Assembly (NCBI GenBank): GCA_023228295.1
Contig: JALOBP010000090.1
Location: 1 to 11,942 of the forward strand
Length of the DNA: 11,942 nucleotides
Reading direction: 5' to 3'
Source of the DNA: Methanoregula sp.
Lineage (GTDB): Archaea; Halobacteriota; Methanomicrobia; Methanomicrobiales; Methanospirillaceae
Shown in pieces: positions 1 through 6,733 of this stretch (positions within the stretch are counted from its first letter, which is position 1; each line of letters begins with the position of its first letter). The notes below the pieces were generated by a model. That model saw only the letters and a program-made list of their open reading frames with translations, made no database searches and had not been told where the DNA came from. Both the position numbers and the translations under genes were made by a program.

Positions 1-122
1 ATGCCCAGAAGGCTGGCAACCAGCGTCCGCTTGATACGGTTGATATGCTCGGTCTGCTTATCTTCCTTGGTCTTCTTTTTCTTAATCTGGACCGGCTTAT
101 CTATGATCTCTTCTTCGCTCAT
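1..122 (-). CDS. Unknown protein, N-terminal 40 residues only (runs off the window)
   Basis: This minus-strand reading frame opens at an ATG at 122 and leaves the window at base 1, so only 40 codons are visible. The visible part begins acidic (SEEE) and then becomes strongly Lys-rich (KKKKTKEDK, residues 14-22). It ends in what may be the start of a hydrophobic segment (TLVASLLG, residues 33-40), which hints at a membrane protein with a charged cytoplasmic head. The start is supported by a GGTG ribosome-binding motif (130-133 on the plus strand, as CACC) about 7 bases upstream and by an A/T box near 141-150 at promoter distance. It diverges from rqcH with a 61-base gap. I do not recognise the family and infer no function. 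Confidence 0.6.
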   Translation of the reverse strand, partial: MSEEEIIDKPVQIKKKKTKEDKQTEHINRIKRTLVASLLG

Positions 123-136
123 CCCGCAACACCAGT

Positions 137-183
137 AGTCTTATTTTTTAGTTCGCAAGCCATATGTACCTTGGTACAAATCA
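137..183. promoter_or_regulatory. Divergent promoter region between the truncated gene and rqcH, with a palindrome
   Basis: The gap contains an A/T box (TTATTTTTTA, 141-150) that lies about 24 bases from the minus-strand ATG at 122 and about 38 bases from the rqcH ATG at 184, so it could serve either direction. Just ahead of rqcH is a perfect inverted repeat, TGTACC-TT-GGTACA (165-178). It sits 6 bases before the ATG, where a bound protein or an RNA hairpin could control rqcH. The promoter assignment is inferred from spacing only. Confidence 0.4.
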
Positions 184-2070
184 ATGGCATCCGAACAGGG
201 AATGAGCGGAATTGACGTCAGGGCGATGGCGTCCGAGCTGAACAGCAAGCTGCCGCTCTGGATCGACAAGGTTTACCAGTTTGATACACGCACGCTTGCG
301 ATCCGGATAAATGGGGAAAATAAGGCAAGATACCAGTTCATGATAGAAGCCGGGCGACGGGCCCACCTGGTAACCGATCTGCCAAACCCCCCGAAAAACC
401 CGCCCCAGTTTGCGATGCTTCTCCGGAAATACATATCCGGTGGAAAAGTGCTGTCCATCCGCCAGCAGGGCCTTGAAAGGATCCTCATATTCGAGATAGG
501 CAAGGGAACCACTACCTACCGGCTCATCATTGAACTCTTCGATGAGGGCAATGTCATCCTCACTGATGAGAACTCTCGTATCGTCAAGCCTCTCCGGCAC
601 CACCGGTTCAAGGAGCGGGAGGTCGTTCCTGGCGCCACGTATACGCTGAGCGCCGCTGATCCCACCGTATCGCAGGAAACTCTTGCCGCATTCTTAAAAA
701 CCGATGACCGTGACCTTGTCCGGGCGCTTGCCATCGGGTGTATGCTCGGGGGCGCGTATGCAGAATATATCTGTACAAAAGCCGGGCTGGAAAAATCAAT
801 TCCTGCATCTTCTGCAGACCCTGCTTCAATTTATGCAGCCCTTGTCGGATTGTTCGATGCAGTTGTTAACCACCGGGCCCCGGTCATCACTGGAAAACAC
901 TGCGAACCAATCAACGTGGAATGTGCAGAGAATATCTGGACCTATCCCACATTCTCCGAGGCACTCGAAGCATTTTACCCGCTGACCAAGAAAGAAAAGA
1001 AAGCAACGGCCCGCCCGTTCATCCCAAAGGAAGACCGGATCCGCAAACACCAGGAAGCGGCGATACGGAAGTTTGACGATACGATCAAGAAGACTGATGA
1101 GATGGTTGCAGTTATCTACGAGAACTACCAGTTCATCGTAAACCTGATCACTACTCTCGATTCCGCAAGCAAGCAGCTCTCGTGGCAGGAGATCGAGAAA
1201 CACCTGCGGGGTGCCGAGTCCGCAGATGCAAAGAGAATCGTCCGGTTCTTCCCGGACGAAGCAGCAGTAGAAGTCGATATCGGGAAAAAGGTCAAGATTT
1301 ATGTCCATGAAGGTATCGAGCAGAACGCCGGGCGGTATTACGATACCATCAAGAAATTCAAAAAGAAGAAGGAAGGGGCCCTTGCCGCCATGGCAAGAAC
1401 GGTTGTTAAAAAGCCGCAGAAACGCCGCGATATCGTGCCCCTTAAAAAACTCTGGTATCACCGCTTTCGCTGGTTTATAACAAGTGACGGTGTTGTCGTT
1501 CTCGGCGGCCGCGATGCATCGCAGAACGAGGAACTGGTCAAGAAATATCTGGCAGGCGGGGATCTCTTTGTCCATGCAGATGTCCACGGGGCAAGTGTCG
1601 TTATTGTCAAGGGTACGACCGGGCGGATGGACGAGGTTGCCCAGTTTGCCGCATCCTATTCCGGTGCATGGCGGAGCGGCCATGCCTCGGCTGATGTCTA
1701 TTCGGCCCTTCCGAACCAGGTGAGCAAGACCCCGGAATCCGGGGAATTTGTAGCAAGGGGTTCTTTCATTGTGCGGGGCGAGCGCACCTATTACCGGAAC
1801 ATTTCCCTTGCAGTCGGGATTGGTCTGATGCAGGAACCCAATACTGCGGTTATCGGGGGTCCACCATCAGCGATCCAGGGAAAGGTAAAGGCATACGTGG
1901 AACTCCGGCCCGGACAGTACGAACCAAACGACACAGCAAAGAAAGTACTGCGTATCTTAAAGGACAAGACCGGCGAGGATGATGCCAAGGCGCTCAAGAA
2001 CATCCTCAATACCGAGGCGGTGGCTGCATTCGTGCCTCCCGGCGGATCTGATATTGCAGGCCAGCCATGA
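184..2070 (+). CDS. rqcH: RqcH / Rqc2-NEMF family ribosome quality control factor (NFACT protein)
   Basis: This 628-residue protein has the NFACT layout: an N-terminal NFACT-N/FbpA-like domain (about 8-280), a charged coiled-coil segment (about 285-400, with KKTDEMV and KKFKKKKEG) and an NFACT-R domain (about 418-530) with the signature GGRDASQNE (441-449) and FVHADVHGAS (462-471). Family members bind the large ribosomal subunit with stuck peptidyl-tRNA and recruit tRNA to add C-terminal tails to the nascent chain. D11 and E98-R99 match the conserved catalytic-site Asp and DR motif of Rqc2/RqcH, but with Glu in place of the second Asp. The start could be the ATG at 184 or the one at 202, where MSGIDVR begins; neither has a strong Shine-Dalgarno sequence. 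The gene overlaps pelA by 4 bases. Confidence 0.93.
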   Translation: MASEQGMSGIDVRAMASELNSKLPLWIDKVYQFDTRTLAIRINGENKARYQFMIEAGRRAHLVTDLPNPPKNPPQFAMLLRKYISGGKVLSIRQQGLERILIFEIGKGTTTYRLIIELFDEGNVILTDENSRIVKPLRHHRFKEREVVPGATYTLSAADPTVSQETLAAFLKTDDRDLVRALAIGCMLGGAYAEYICTKAGLEKSIPASSADPASIYAALVGLFDAVVNHRAPVITGKHCEPINVECAENIWTYPTFSEALEAFYPLTKKEKKATARPFIPKEDRIRKHQEAAIRKFDDTIKKTDEMVAVIYENYQFIVNLITTLDSASKQLSWQEIEKHLRGAESADAKRIVRFFPDEAAVEVDIGKKVKIYVHEGIEQNAGRYYDTIKKFKKKKEGALAAMARTVVKKPQKRRDIVPLKKLWYHRFRWFITSDGVVVLGGRDASQNEELVKKYLAGGDLFVHADVHGASVVIVKGTTGRMDEVAQFAASYSGAWRSGHASADVYSALPNQVSKTPESGEFVARGSFIVRGERTYYRNISLAVGIGLMQEPNTAVIGGPPSAIQGKVKAYVELRPGQYEPNDTAKKVLRILKDKTGEDDAKALKNILNTEAVAAFVPPGGSDIAGQP

Positions 2071-3095
2071 AAGCCGAGTACGGTGAATTCAAAGGAGACT
2101 TTGGCGAAGTAAAACTCATCCCGGAGAGCATTGACGATCTCTGGCACCTTCAACATCTCATTGCCGCCGGTGACCTCGTGTTTGCCACCACGTTCCGTAG
2201 TGTTGATGCGGCAACCGACAAGATCCGGCCTGAGAAGGTTGAGAAGCGCCCGGTGCGGCTTGGCATCCGTATCGAGCGGGTCGAATTCTCGGAACACGGG
2301 GTCCGCCTCCGCATATCGGGTCTCATCGAACACGGCATTGATATCGGGGCACATCACACCATCAATGTCGAGACCGGGTACGAGATCTCCGTTATCCGGG
2401 CATGGCGTACGCTTGACCGTGAACGAATTGAACGGGCTGTAAAGGCCTCGGTCTTTGGCGTCATCCATATCCTGACCCTGGAGGAAGGCGAAGCCGAACT
2501 CTTCCGGCTCCGGCAGTACGGTCCCGAAAGTGTCATCACAATTACTGCCGGCAGCGGCAAAGGGGCAGAGACCGAGTCCCGGACAGGTTTCTTCGATTTG
2601 GTACTTTCCCCGGTTGCAGGCATCACCGGTCCGCTGATTATTGCCGGTCCCGGGTTCATCAAGGACGATTTTGTCCGGTATGCGAAAGGAAAATCCCCGG
2701 ATATCGCCGGTCGGGCAATTGTTGTTGAGACACGGCGGATTGGCCGTGGAGCCGTGCAGGATGTTATCGGCAAGGGTGCCGTTGACAAACTCTTTGACGA
2801 CATCCAGCTCTCCCGCGAAGTGCGGATGATGGACGAGGTGCTCATGCGAATTGCCAAAGACGGGGCGGTTACGTACGGTCGGGCTGAAGTGAGTTCGGCG
2901 ATTGAATTTGGTGCCGCAGAGCAGGTGCTGATCGTTGATACTCTCCTGCGCGATCCGGAAATTATGAAAATTATCGAGACTGCGGAATCCATGCGGGCAG
3001 TCGTTGTTGTCTTATCGTCCCAGTTCGAACCCGGCGAGCGTCTCTCGGCCCTCGGAGGAATTGCAGCGCTTCTCCGGTATAAACTGTCACAATAA
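2067..3095 (+). CDS. pelA: Pelota / Dom34 mRNA surveillance protein (ribosome rescue factor)
   Basis: This 342-residue protein is a full-length archaeal Pelota. It has an Sm-like N-terminal domain (about 1-130), a central domain (about 132-260) carrying the eRF1-family GPGF signature (194-197) followed by KDDF, and a C-terminal domain (about 262-342). There is no GGQ motif, as expected: Pelota does not hydrolyse peptidyl-tRNA. It enters the A site of ribosomes stalled on an empty or truncated message and, with an aEF1A-type GTPase and ABCE1, splits them. The ATG overlaps the rqcH stop as ATGA, and there is no ribosome-binding site of its own beyond a weak CAGG, so translational coupling is likely. 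RqcH acts on the product that Pelota-driven splitting leaves behind. Confidence 0.95.
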   Translation: MKAEYGEFKGDFGEVKLIPESIDDLWHLQHLIAAGDLVFATTFRSVDAATDKIRPEKVEKRPVRLGIRIERVEFSEHGVRLRISGLIEHGIDIGAHHTINVETGYEISVIRAWRTLDRERIERAVKASVFGVIHILTLEEGEAELFRLRQYGPESVITITAGSGKGAETESRTGFFDLVLSPVAGITGPLIIAGPGFIKDDFVRYAKGKSPDIAGRAIVVETRRIGRGAVQDVIGKGAVDKLFDDIQLSREVRMMDEVLMRIAKDGAVTYGRAEVSSAIEFGAAEQVLIVDTLLRDPEIMKIIETAESMRAVVVVLSSQFEPGERLSALGGIAALLRYKLSQ

Positions 3096-3098
3096 GAG

Positions 3099-3120
3099 CG
3101 GGATTTCATGGATAATCCCG
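3099..3120 (+). other. Hairpin directly after pelA
   Basis: CGGGATT (3099-3105) and AATCCCG (3114-3120) form a perfect 7-bp stem with an 8-base loop, starting 4 bases after the pelA stop codon. No T-run follows, so it is more likely a 3' end or mRNA stability structure than the terminator itself. Confidence 0.4.
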
Positions 3121-3226
3121 TGGGCCGTTGCCATGGTTAAGCGGTTATTAAAAATGGGTATAGTGTCATTCCAGCCACCACCGTTTTTGAAATTTTCTGA
3201 TGGGGAAAAACCAGTAGTCAGATAAC

Positions 3227-3246
3227 CCGGTTTTTTTTTAAACCGG
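3227..3246 (+). terminator. Poly-T terminator of the rqcH-pelA operon
   Basis: A run of nine T (3231-3239) is embedded between CCGGTTT and AAACCGG, which can pair. Poly-T tracts are the main intrinsic termination signal in archaea. This is the first strong one after the pelA stop, about 130 bases downstream. Confidence 0.6.
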
Positions 3247-3502
3247 ATTCCTTGAAGTACGGTAATATGAATTCAGAGTTGTTTACCGAATTCGTTCTAT
3301 CGCAATTCCGGGACTTGCCGAAGGTGAAGTCCCCATCAGGTATCCGACCGAACCGGTGTTATCCGCTTACCCCGGTTTTCTGTCGGTAGAATGGGAATCT
3401 GCCTCCAAAAAATTACAAATTCACGGATTGAAACCTCCTCTGTCGTTAAAATCGGCATTGATAAAAAATTGGGTTTATCCTGAAATACCGTCCACGGGTA
3501 TT
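3247..3502. other. Gene-free stretch, possibly decayed coding sequence
   Basis: I find no convincing gene here. A plus-strand frame stays open from about 3266 through the end of the stretch, but its only usable start is a GTG at 3356 with no ribosome-binding site, and its continuation is antisense to the lipoprotein gene. A minus-strand frame stays open for about 45 codons around 3230-3370, without a start. The composition is A/T-richer than in the neighbouring genes. It may be spacer or an eroded gene. Confidence 0.3.
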
Positions 3503-3531
3503 AAAAAAATGGGATGGAGGGACCTTTTTTT
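3503..3531 (-). terminator. Terminator of the IPT/TIG lipoprotein gene
   Basis: Read on the minus strand, the stop codon is followed by a run of A (3531-3525) and then a run of seven T (3509-3503). The two runs can pair across a short loop to give a hairpin that ends in a T-tract. Confidence 0.5.
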
Positions 3532-4606
3532 ACTGTATGGTCAGGGTACCGGTACTTGTAGCAAGAACCGTTCCACTGGAATCGACAAGGGATACGTAAT
3601 ATGTTCCGACATTTCCTGCGGGAATCGTGAAATATCCAATGGCGGATGTGCTGGTGGATGGAGCATAGGAAGTCGCAACAATCGTGCTGCTGCCAGTGAG
3701 TTTCATATTTGAAGCTACTGAAAGGTTGGTACCGAGAATACTCACGGACTTGTACCCTTCTCCACCACCGGTTACAAGTATCGGATCCTGGATTGATGAA
3801 ATCGTCACCATGCTGGTGGAAGATGTGGTTGTCGTGGCAGAGACGTCGCTTTTAATAATATAAAAACTGGTTTCATAGGTATCATATTTTTTATCCGGAT
3901 TGGTGACAATAACATCCCAGTACCCGCTGTCGGTCCCGGCGGGAATGACAAACTTGCAGGTAATAACACTGGACGAGTCAACATCAACATTGGTAGCTAC
4001 GATCGTTGTGGAGGATTTTTTCAGGCTTACATTTGCACCGGATACAAAATTCTTCCCGGATAACTCGGAAATCGTTACCGTTGTGCCGGCAGTTCCTTTT
4101 GCAGGGGTGATATCATCGATCCTGGGTGCAGGGAGGGCAGATGTTGTCGTTGTGGCGGTTGCTGATGTCGTTGCAGTTGTTGCAATTGTCGTGCGGGAAA
4201 CGGTTGTGGTTGTTGCAGCAGACGGTATACCGATGGGGACTGCAGAGACTTCGACAGTCCGGATTTTTTCGGTATAGACCTTCTCGATTACCGAACGGTC
4301 GATCGTGTCCGTCTTGGTATCGAGACGGTATCCCCAGCTCCCGTCAGCGTTGGGATAAATGTAGGCCCGCTCATACATGCTGGTCGCGGCATTATAGCCG
4401 ATGATAAGCAGCCCTACTGTTGAACTGGATTTGGGGTTTTTCACAATATCCCCGGCACTGTAGAGTGCTCCGGTGGCAGTTGTTTCAGTAACAGAGACAG
4501 ATGGTTCTGAATTATCCGATGAGGACGAGTCTGTGCATCCGGAAATAAAAACACCGGATACAAGACAGAAGATAACAACAATCAGGATTCCCGTGAACCT
4601 CTTCAT
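3530..4606 (-). CDS. Secreted lipoprotein with IPT/TIG immunoglobulin-like domain
   Basis: The 358-residue product starts with a lipoprotein signal: MKR, a hydrophobic stretch (7-20) and the lipobox ISGC with Cys24. An Ser-rich anchor region follows. Residues 45-125 form a small domain (GALYSAGDIVKNP...YERAYIYP...WGYRLD) of a kind I associate with methanogen lipoproteins. A Thr/Ala linker (about 130-157) leads to an IPT/TIG domain (160-251: PRIDDITPAKGTAGTTVTI, later GYWDVIVTNPD) and to a second, more diverged Ig-like domain (268-358). It is probably displayed on the cell surface in a binding role; the ligand is unknown. I chose the ATG at 4606 because the upstream in-frame ATG would put 20 extra residues before the signal, and a TATA-like box lies 27 bases ahead of this ATG, which fits a leaderless transcript. 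Confidence 0.85.
   Translation of the reverse strand: MKRFTGILIVVIFCLVSGVFISGCTDSSSSDNSEPSVSVTETTATGALYSAGDIVKNPKSSSTVGLLIIGYNAATSMYERAYIYPNADGSWGYRLDTKTDTIDRSVIEKVYTEKIRTVEVSAVPIGIPSAATTTTVSRTTIATTATTSATATTTTSALPAPRIDDITPAKGTAGTTVTISELSGKNFVSGANVSLKKSSTTIVATNVDVDSSSVITCKFVIPAGTDSGYWDVIVTNPDKKYDTYETSFYIIKSDVSATTTTSSTSMVTISSIQDPILVTGGGEGYKSVSILGTNLSVASNMKLTGSSTIVATSYAPSTSTSAIGYFTIPAGNVGTYYVSLVDSSGTVLATSTGTLTIQ
4136..4219 (-). repeat. Low-complexity Thr/Ala linker coding repeat
   Basis: Within the lipoprotein gene, ACA/ACT/ACC and GCA/GCG codons alternate and encode a linker of almost only Thr and Ala (residues about 130-157). Such linkers are typical spacers on surface proteins, likely to be extended and O-glycosylated, and the DNA is prone to length change by slippage. 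Confidence 0.7.
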
Positions 4607-4628
4607 GAAATAGTATTGCGTATCGGGG

Positions 4629-4636
4629 TAATTAAA
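4629..4636 (-). promoter_or_regulatory. TATA-like box for the IPT/TIG lipoprotein
   Basis: On the minus strand this reads TTTAATTA and is centred 27 bases before the ATG at 4606. That is the normal distance from an archaeal TATA box to the transcription start. There is no Shine-Dalgarno sequence between them, so a leaderless mRNA is likely. Confidence 0.5.
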
Positions 4637-4711
4637 CACGGCGGATGGATGGGGAAAAACCGGCACAGTAAAAAGGTCTGATTCGTGTACTGGTATTGGA
4701 TATTATGCAGA

Positions 4712-4730
4712 GCTCTTTAAAAAAACCGGC
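4712..4730 (-). terminator. Poly-T tract downstream of the decayed minus-strand gene
   Basis: On the minus strand, CCGG is followed by seven T (4725-4719) and then AAAGAGCT. The tract lies shortly after the last stop codon of the gene remnant at 4743 and would fit as its old terminator. Confidence 0.4.
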
Positions 4731-4742
4731 TATTGTATCTGG

Positions 4743-5062
4743 CTAATCTGATATTGGAAAAATGGATCCGGATCCAGTGCCGGTTCCCGGATATCGTTTC
4801 CAGACAAATATCGTCGATCCCACACCAAGAAAAGTGAGGATCACAACGACTGAATATAGTTTTTGAGAAGATCTGATACCTATACCATAATACCGGCTAT
4901 TATGCTGATTGGAGTTGCAGGAAGTGCCGGCGCTTCTGTTGCACCAGGGCGTACCGGGATTTTCAATGAACCGAAGGCAGTAATGAGGGGGGAGATACCT
5001 GGTGAACCAAAGTCCCAACTGCCCTGACAGCCTGCCAGCGGATTTTCGGACCGGGATACCCC
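4743..5062 (-). pseudogene. Remnant of a membrane-anchored surface protein gene (C-terminal part, frameshifted)
   Basis: No intact gene fits here, but two minus-strand frames together look like the end of an archaeal surface protein. One frame (5062-4880) gives a Pro/Ala-rich stretch (RPGATEAPALPATPISIIAG) that ends at a TAG at 4882-4880. The other frame, from about 4860, gives a clear membrane helix with a charged cytoplasmic end (LYSVVVILTFLGVGSTIFVW, then KR) and ends at 4743. A frameshift between about 4895 and 4860 would join a linker to its anchor. There is no credible start: the first frame is closed by a stop at 5065-5063. I see nothing firm further upstream to 5248, apart from a short stretch in a third frame that faintly resembles a HEAT repeat. 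The reading is inferred from composition only. Confidence 0.4.
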
Positions 5063-5248
5063 CTACTGCGGATTAATGCCAGGGCCTCGCCAGCTGGTTG
5101 TAATTTATTATTACCCTCTGGCGCGGAATTGAGAAGATCCTCACGCGCATTGAACCATGATCTCGGACATCCACACAGGTGGGGTATATGGCCGGGGATA
5201 TCACCAATATTATGGAAAGATACGGATACGCGGGAGACAATTGTTATT

Positions 5249-5275
5249 AAAAAAATGATAGAAAAAAAGAAATAA
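5249..5275 (-). terminator. Double T-tract terminator of the FKBP gene
   Basis: Immediately after the FKBP stop codon, the minus strand has two runs of seven T (5268-5262 and 5255-5249). Consecutive T-tracts are a strong archaeal termination signal. Confidence 0.65.
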
Positions 5276-5953
5276 TTATTCTTCCTTTTTATCAGGCTTC
5301 TTGAAGGTCTCGACAAGAACGATCTCGGAGATTCCCTTGATATACTCGAAACCCTCATGGATGATCCGGCCGCGCCAGAGTAGCCAGCGGCGGTCGTAGA
5401 TGATACCTGGCGGGAGCGTGATGATTGCTTTCTCGCCGTCCAGCTCAATTTCCATGTCCCGGCCGGCATAGAGCCTGACCAGTCCCTTGAGCTGGTCAAG
5501 AGGCTGGGTTGCTGTCTCTTCGATCTTATAGGAATAGGTCAGCGTTGCACCGGCAAGGGGGGCATTGAAGTCAACGAGGACCTTGGTACCGATGACATCG
5601 ACAACAGTCCCCTCTCCAGCCTCTTCGAGCTTGACCTGCATGCCCCGGACTGGTTTCTCCTTGAACTGGTTCTTGGGGAATGACTTGAGACGCTTGGGGT
5701 CACGTTCTCCGAAAGCCTTCTCCGGTGGAACCGTGACCGTTGCCTCGTCCCCGACTTTCTTGCCGACAAGTTCCTCGTCAAGACCGGCAATGACGTGCTT
5801 TTGGCCAATGCAGATGGTTACCGGCCCATAGACCGCATTCGGGCTGTGAATGCCGGCTGTCTTGGCCTCGTCCTCGTTCGTGGTATCAAAAACATTGTCA
5901 CCGACTTTGCCGGTATAGCTCAGCTTGATAAAATCTCCTTCGTTTATTGCCAT
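5276..5953 (-). CDS. FKBP-type peptidyl-prolyl cis-trans isomerase, long archaeal (SlyD-like) form
   Basis: The 225-residue protein has a split FKBP domain (MAINEGDFIKLSYTGKV at the start, GQKHVIAGLDEELVGKKVGD at 50-69, VDFNAPLAGATL at 127-138), with a SlyD-type insert-in-flap chaperone region between about 85 and 125. An extra C-terminal domain (about 150-225) marks the long archaeal form of about 25 kDa rather than the short 17-18 kDa form. The family catalyses prolyl isomerisation and holds unfolded chains in the cytoplasm. There is no signal peptide and no His-rich metal tail; the C-terminus is charged (KKPDKKEE). The ATG at 5953 is preceded by AGGTGA, 3 bases away. It diverges from the CYTH gene with a 55-base gap. 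Confidence 0.93.
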   Translation of the reverse strand: MAINEGDFIKLSYTGKVGDNVFDTTNEDEAKTAGIHSPNAVYGPVTICIGQKHVIAGLDEELVGKKVGDEATVTVPPEKAFGERDPKRLKSFPKNQFKEKPVRGMQVKLEEAGEGTVVDVIGTKVLVDFNAPLAGATLTYSYKIEETATQPLDQLKGLVRLYAGRDMEIELDGEKAIITLPPGIIYDRRWLLWRGRIIHEGFEYIKGISEIVLVETFKKPDKKEE

Positions 5954-6008
5954 AGTTCACCTGACTATATTAAGTCGTAATCAAGACAGATAAAAGTGTG
6001 GCACATCC
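5954..6008. promoter_or_regulatory. Divergent promoter region between FKBP and CYTH genes
   Basis: TATATTAA (5966-5973) is well placed for plus-strand transcription starting near 5995, giving a short leader to the ATG at 6009. On the minus strand, CTTTTATC (about 5989-5996) would start transcription near 5966, just ahead of the AGGTGA ribosome-binding site at 5957-5962. The assignments come from spacing and base composition. Confidence 0.45.
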
Positions 6009-6545
6009 ATGCTCGAAGTTGAACTCAAGGTAAAGATCCCCGCGCTCGACCCTGTCCGCAAACAGCTTATTGAGAAGAATGCACTCAGTCTGGGAAAGGT
6101 ACACGAGCATGATATCTACTACAACGCCCCGCACCGTGACTTCGGTGTTACGGACGAGGCGGTCCGGGTCCGTTATACGGATGATCATGCCGTTGTCACC
6201 TACAAGGGACCGAAGATCAGGAAGTTCGGCCTCAAGGCACGCGAAGAACTGAACTTTGCGGTCGAATGCGGACAAACGTTCGAGACCATGCTCGACCGGC
6301 TGGGATTTACCCGTACCCTGGAAGTTAACAAGTGGCGGGAGAATTACAAGCTCGGGCCGGCAACCATCTGTCTCGACATCGTGGATGAACTCGGAACCTT
6401 CGCCGAGATCGAGGTAATTGTGGAGAACGAATCCGATAACCCGACAGAAAAGATCGAGAAAATTGCACTGGAGATCGGAGTTGTTGGCGAGCCTTTGCTT
6501 GCGTCATATCTGGAACTGTTACTCGCGAAGCGGGCCGGGCAGTGA
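6009..6545 (+). CDS. cyaB: CYTH-domain protein, class IV adenylate cyclase (CyaB)-like / triphosphatase
   Basis: The 178-residue protein fills the whole CYTH fold. It opens with the ExExK signature (E3, E5, K7 in MLEVELKVKIP). Charged tunnel strands follow: RVRYTDDHAVVTYKGPK, then LKAREELNF, KWRENYKL and the acidic ICLDIVDELGTFAEIEV. CYTH enzymes bind triphosphate in a tunnel with divalent metal. Archaeal members are often annotated as CyaB adenylate cyclases, but many CYTH proteins are (thiamine or inorganic) triphosphatases, so the substrate is open. The gene is single, diverges from FKBP and ends in a T-tract hairpin that overlaps its own stop codon. Confidence 0.88.
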   Translation: MLEVELKVKIPALDPVRKQLIEKNALSLGKVHEHDIYYNAPHRDFGVTDEAVRVRYTDDHAVVTYKGPKIRKFGLKAREELNFAVECGQTFETMLDRLGFTRTLEVNKWRENYKLGPATICLDIVDELGTFAEIEVIVENESDNPTEKIEKIALEIGVVGEPLLASYLELLLAKRAGQ

Positions 6546-6562
6546 TTTTTTTTAAGAAATCA
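6543..6562 (+). terminator. Terminator hairpin overlapping the CYTH gene stop
   Basis: TGATTT (6543-6548) pairs with AAATCA (6557-6562), and a run of eight T (6546-6553) lies within the structure. The hairpin starts in the stop codon of the CYTH gene. The far arm also carries the minus-strand stop of the small ORF that ends at 6560. Confidence 0.55.
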
Positions 6563-6733
6563 TTCAAAATGGTCAAGCGGTTTTGGTGGCCTCGCCCCCG
6601 CTGCATGGCCACCTCCGTTTGGATGGTGACGTATTACCGGTAACCCCCCCTTGTCCAATCTTAATGTGTCTTTGTCTCCCACCACGGGACAAAGTGGCAC
6701 AAGATGGCTCATATCCCGGAAAAAGGGTTTCAT
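6560..6733 (-). CDS. Candidate small protein of 57 residues, unknown
   Basis: This minus-strand frame runs from an ATG at 6733 to a TGA at 6562-6560. The ATG has a good ribosome-binding site, GGAGA (plus-strand 6741-6745), 7 bases upstream, which is the main reason to list it. The product starts MKPFFRDMSHLVPLCPVVGD and has a Gly/His/Pro-rich tail (HHPNGGGHAAGARPPKP). It has no membrane helix and no recognised domain. Against it: it is short, it uses codons rare in the neighbours (TTA, ATA, AGA, AGG), and its DNA holds two strong hairpins (6585-6613 and 6670-6694), so the DNA could be an RNA gene or a repeat element instead. Confidence 0.35.
   Translation of the reverse strand: MKPFFRDMSHLVPLCPVVGDKDTLRLDKGGLPVIRHHPNGGGHAAGARPPKPLDHFE

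Noticed and set aside
826..1683. Long open frame of 285 codons on the minus strand
   Set aside because: It lies fully antisense to rqcH, whose domains are certain, and its product has Cys-rich, low-quality composition with no motif. It is a shadow of high-GC codon use.
2354..3109. Long minus-strand frame of 251 codons
   Set aside because: Antisense to pelA; the product is Ser/Arg-rich with no domain, typical of a shadow frame.
3199..3212. 14-base direct repeat GATGGGGAAAAACC, also at 4648-4661
   Set aside because: Two copies of 14 bases in a 12-kb window are within reach of chance when both strands are counted, and the flanks do not match.
3356..3712. Plus-strand frame of 118 codons starting at a GTG
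   Set aside because: No ribosome-binding site, and the second half is antisense to the lipoprotein's Ig-like domain. The first half is mentioned as possible decayed sequence only.
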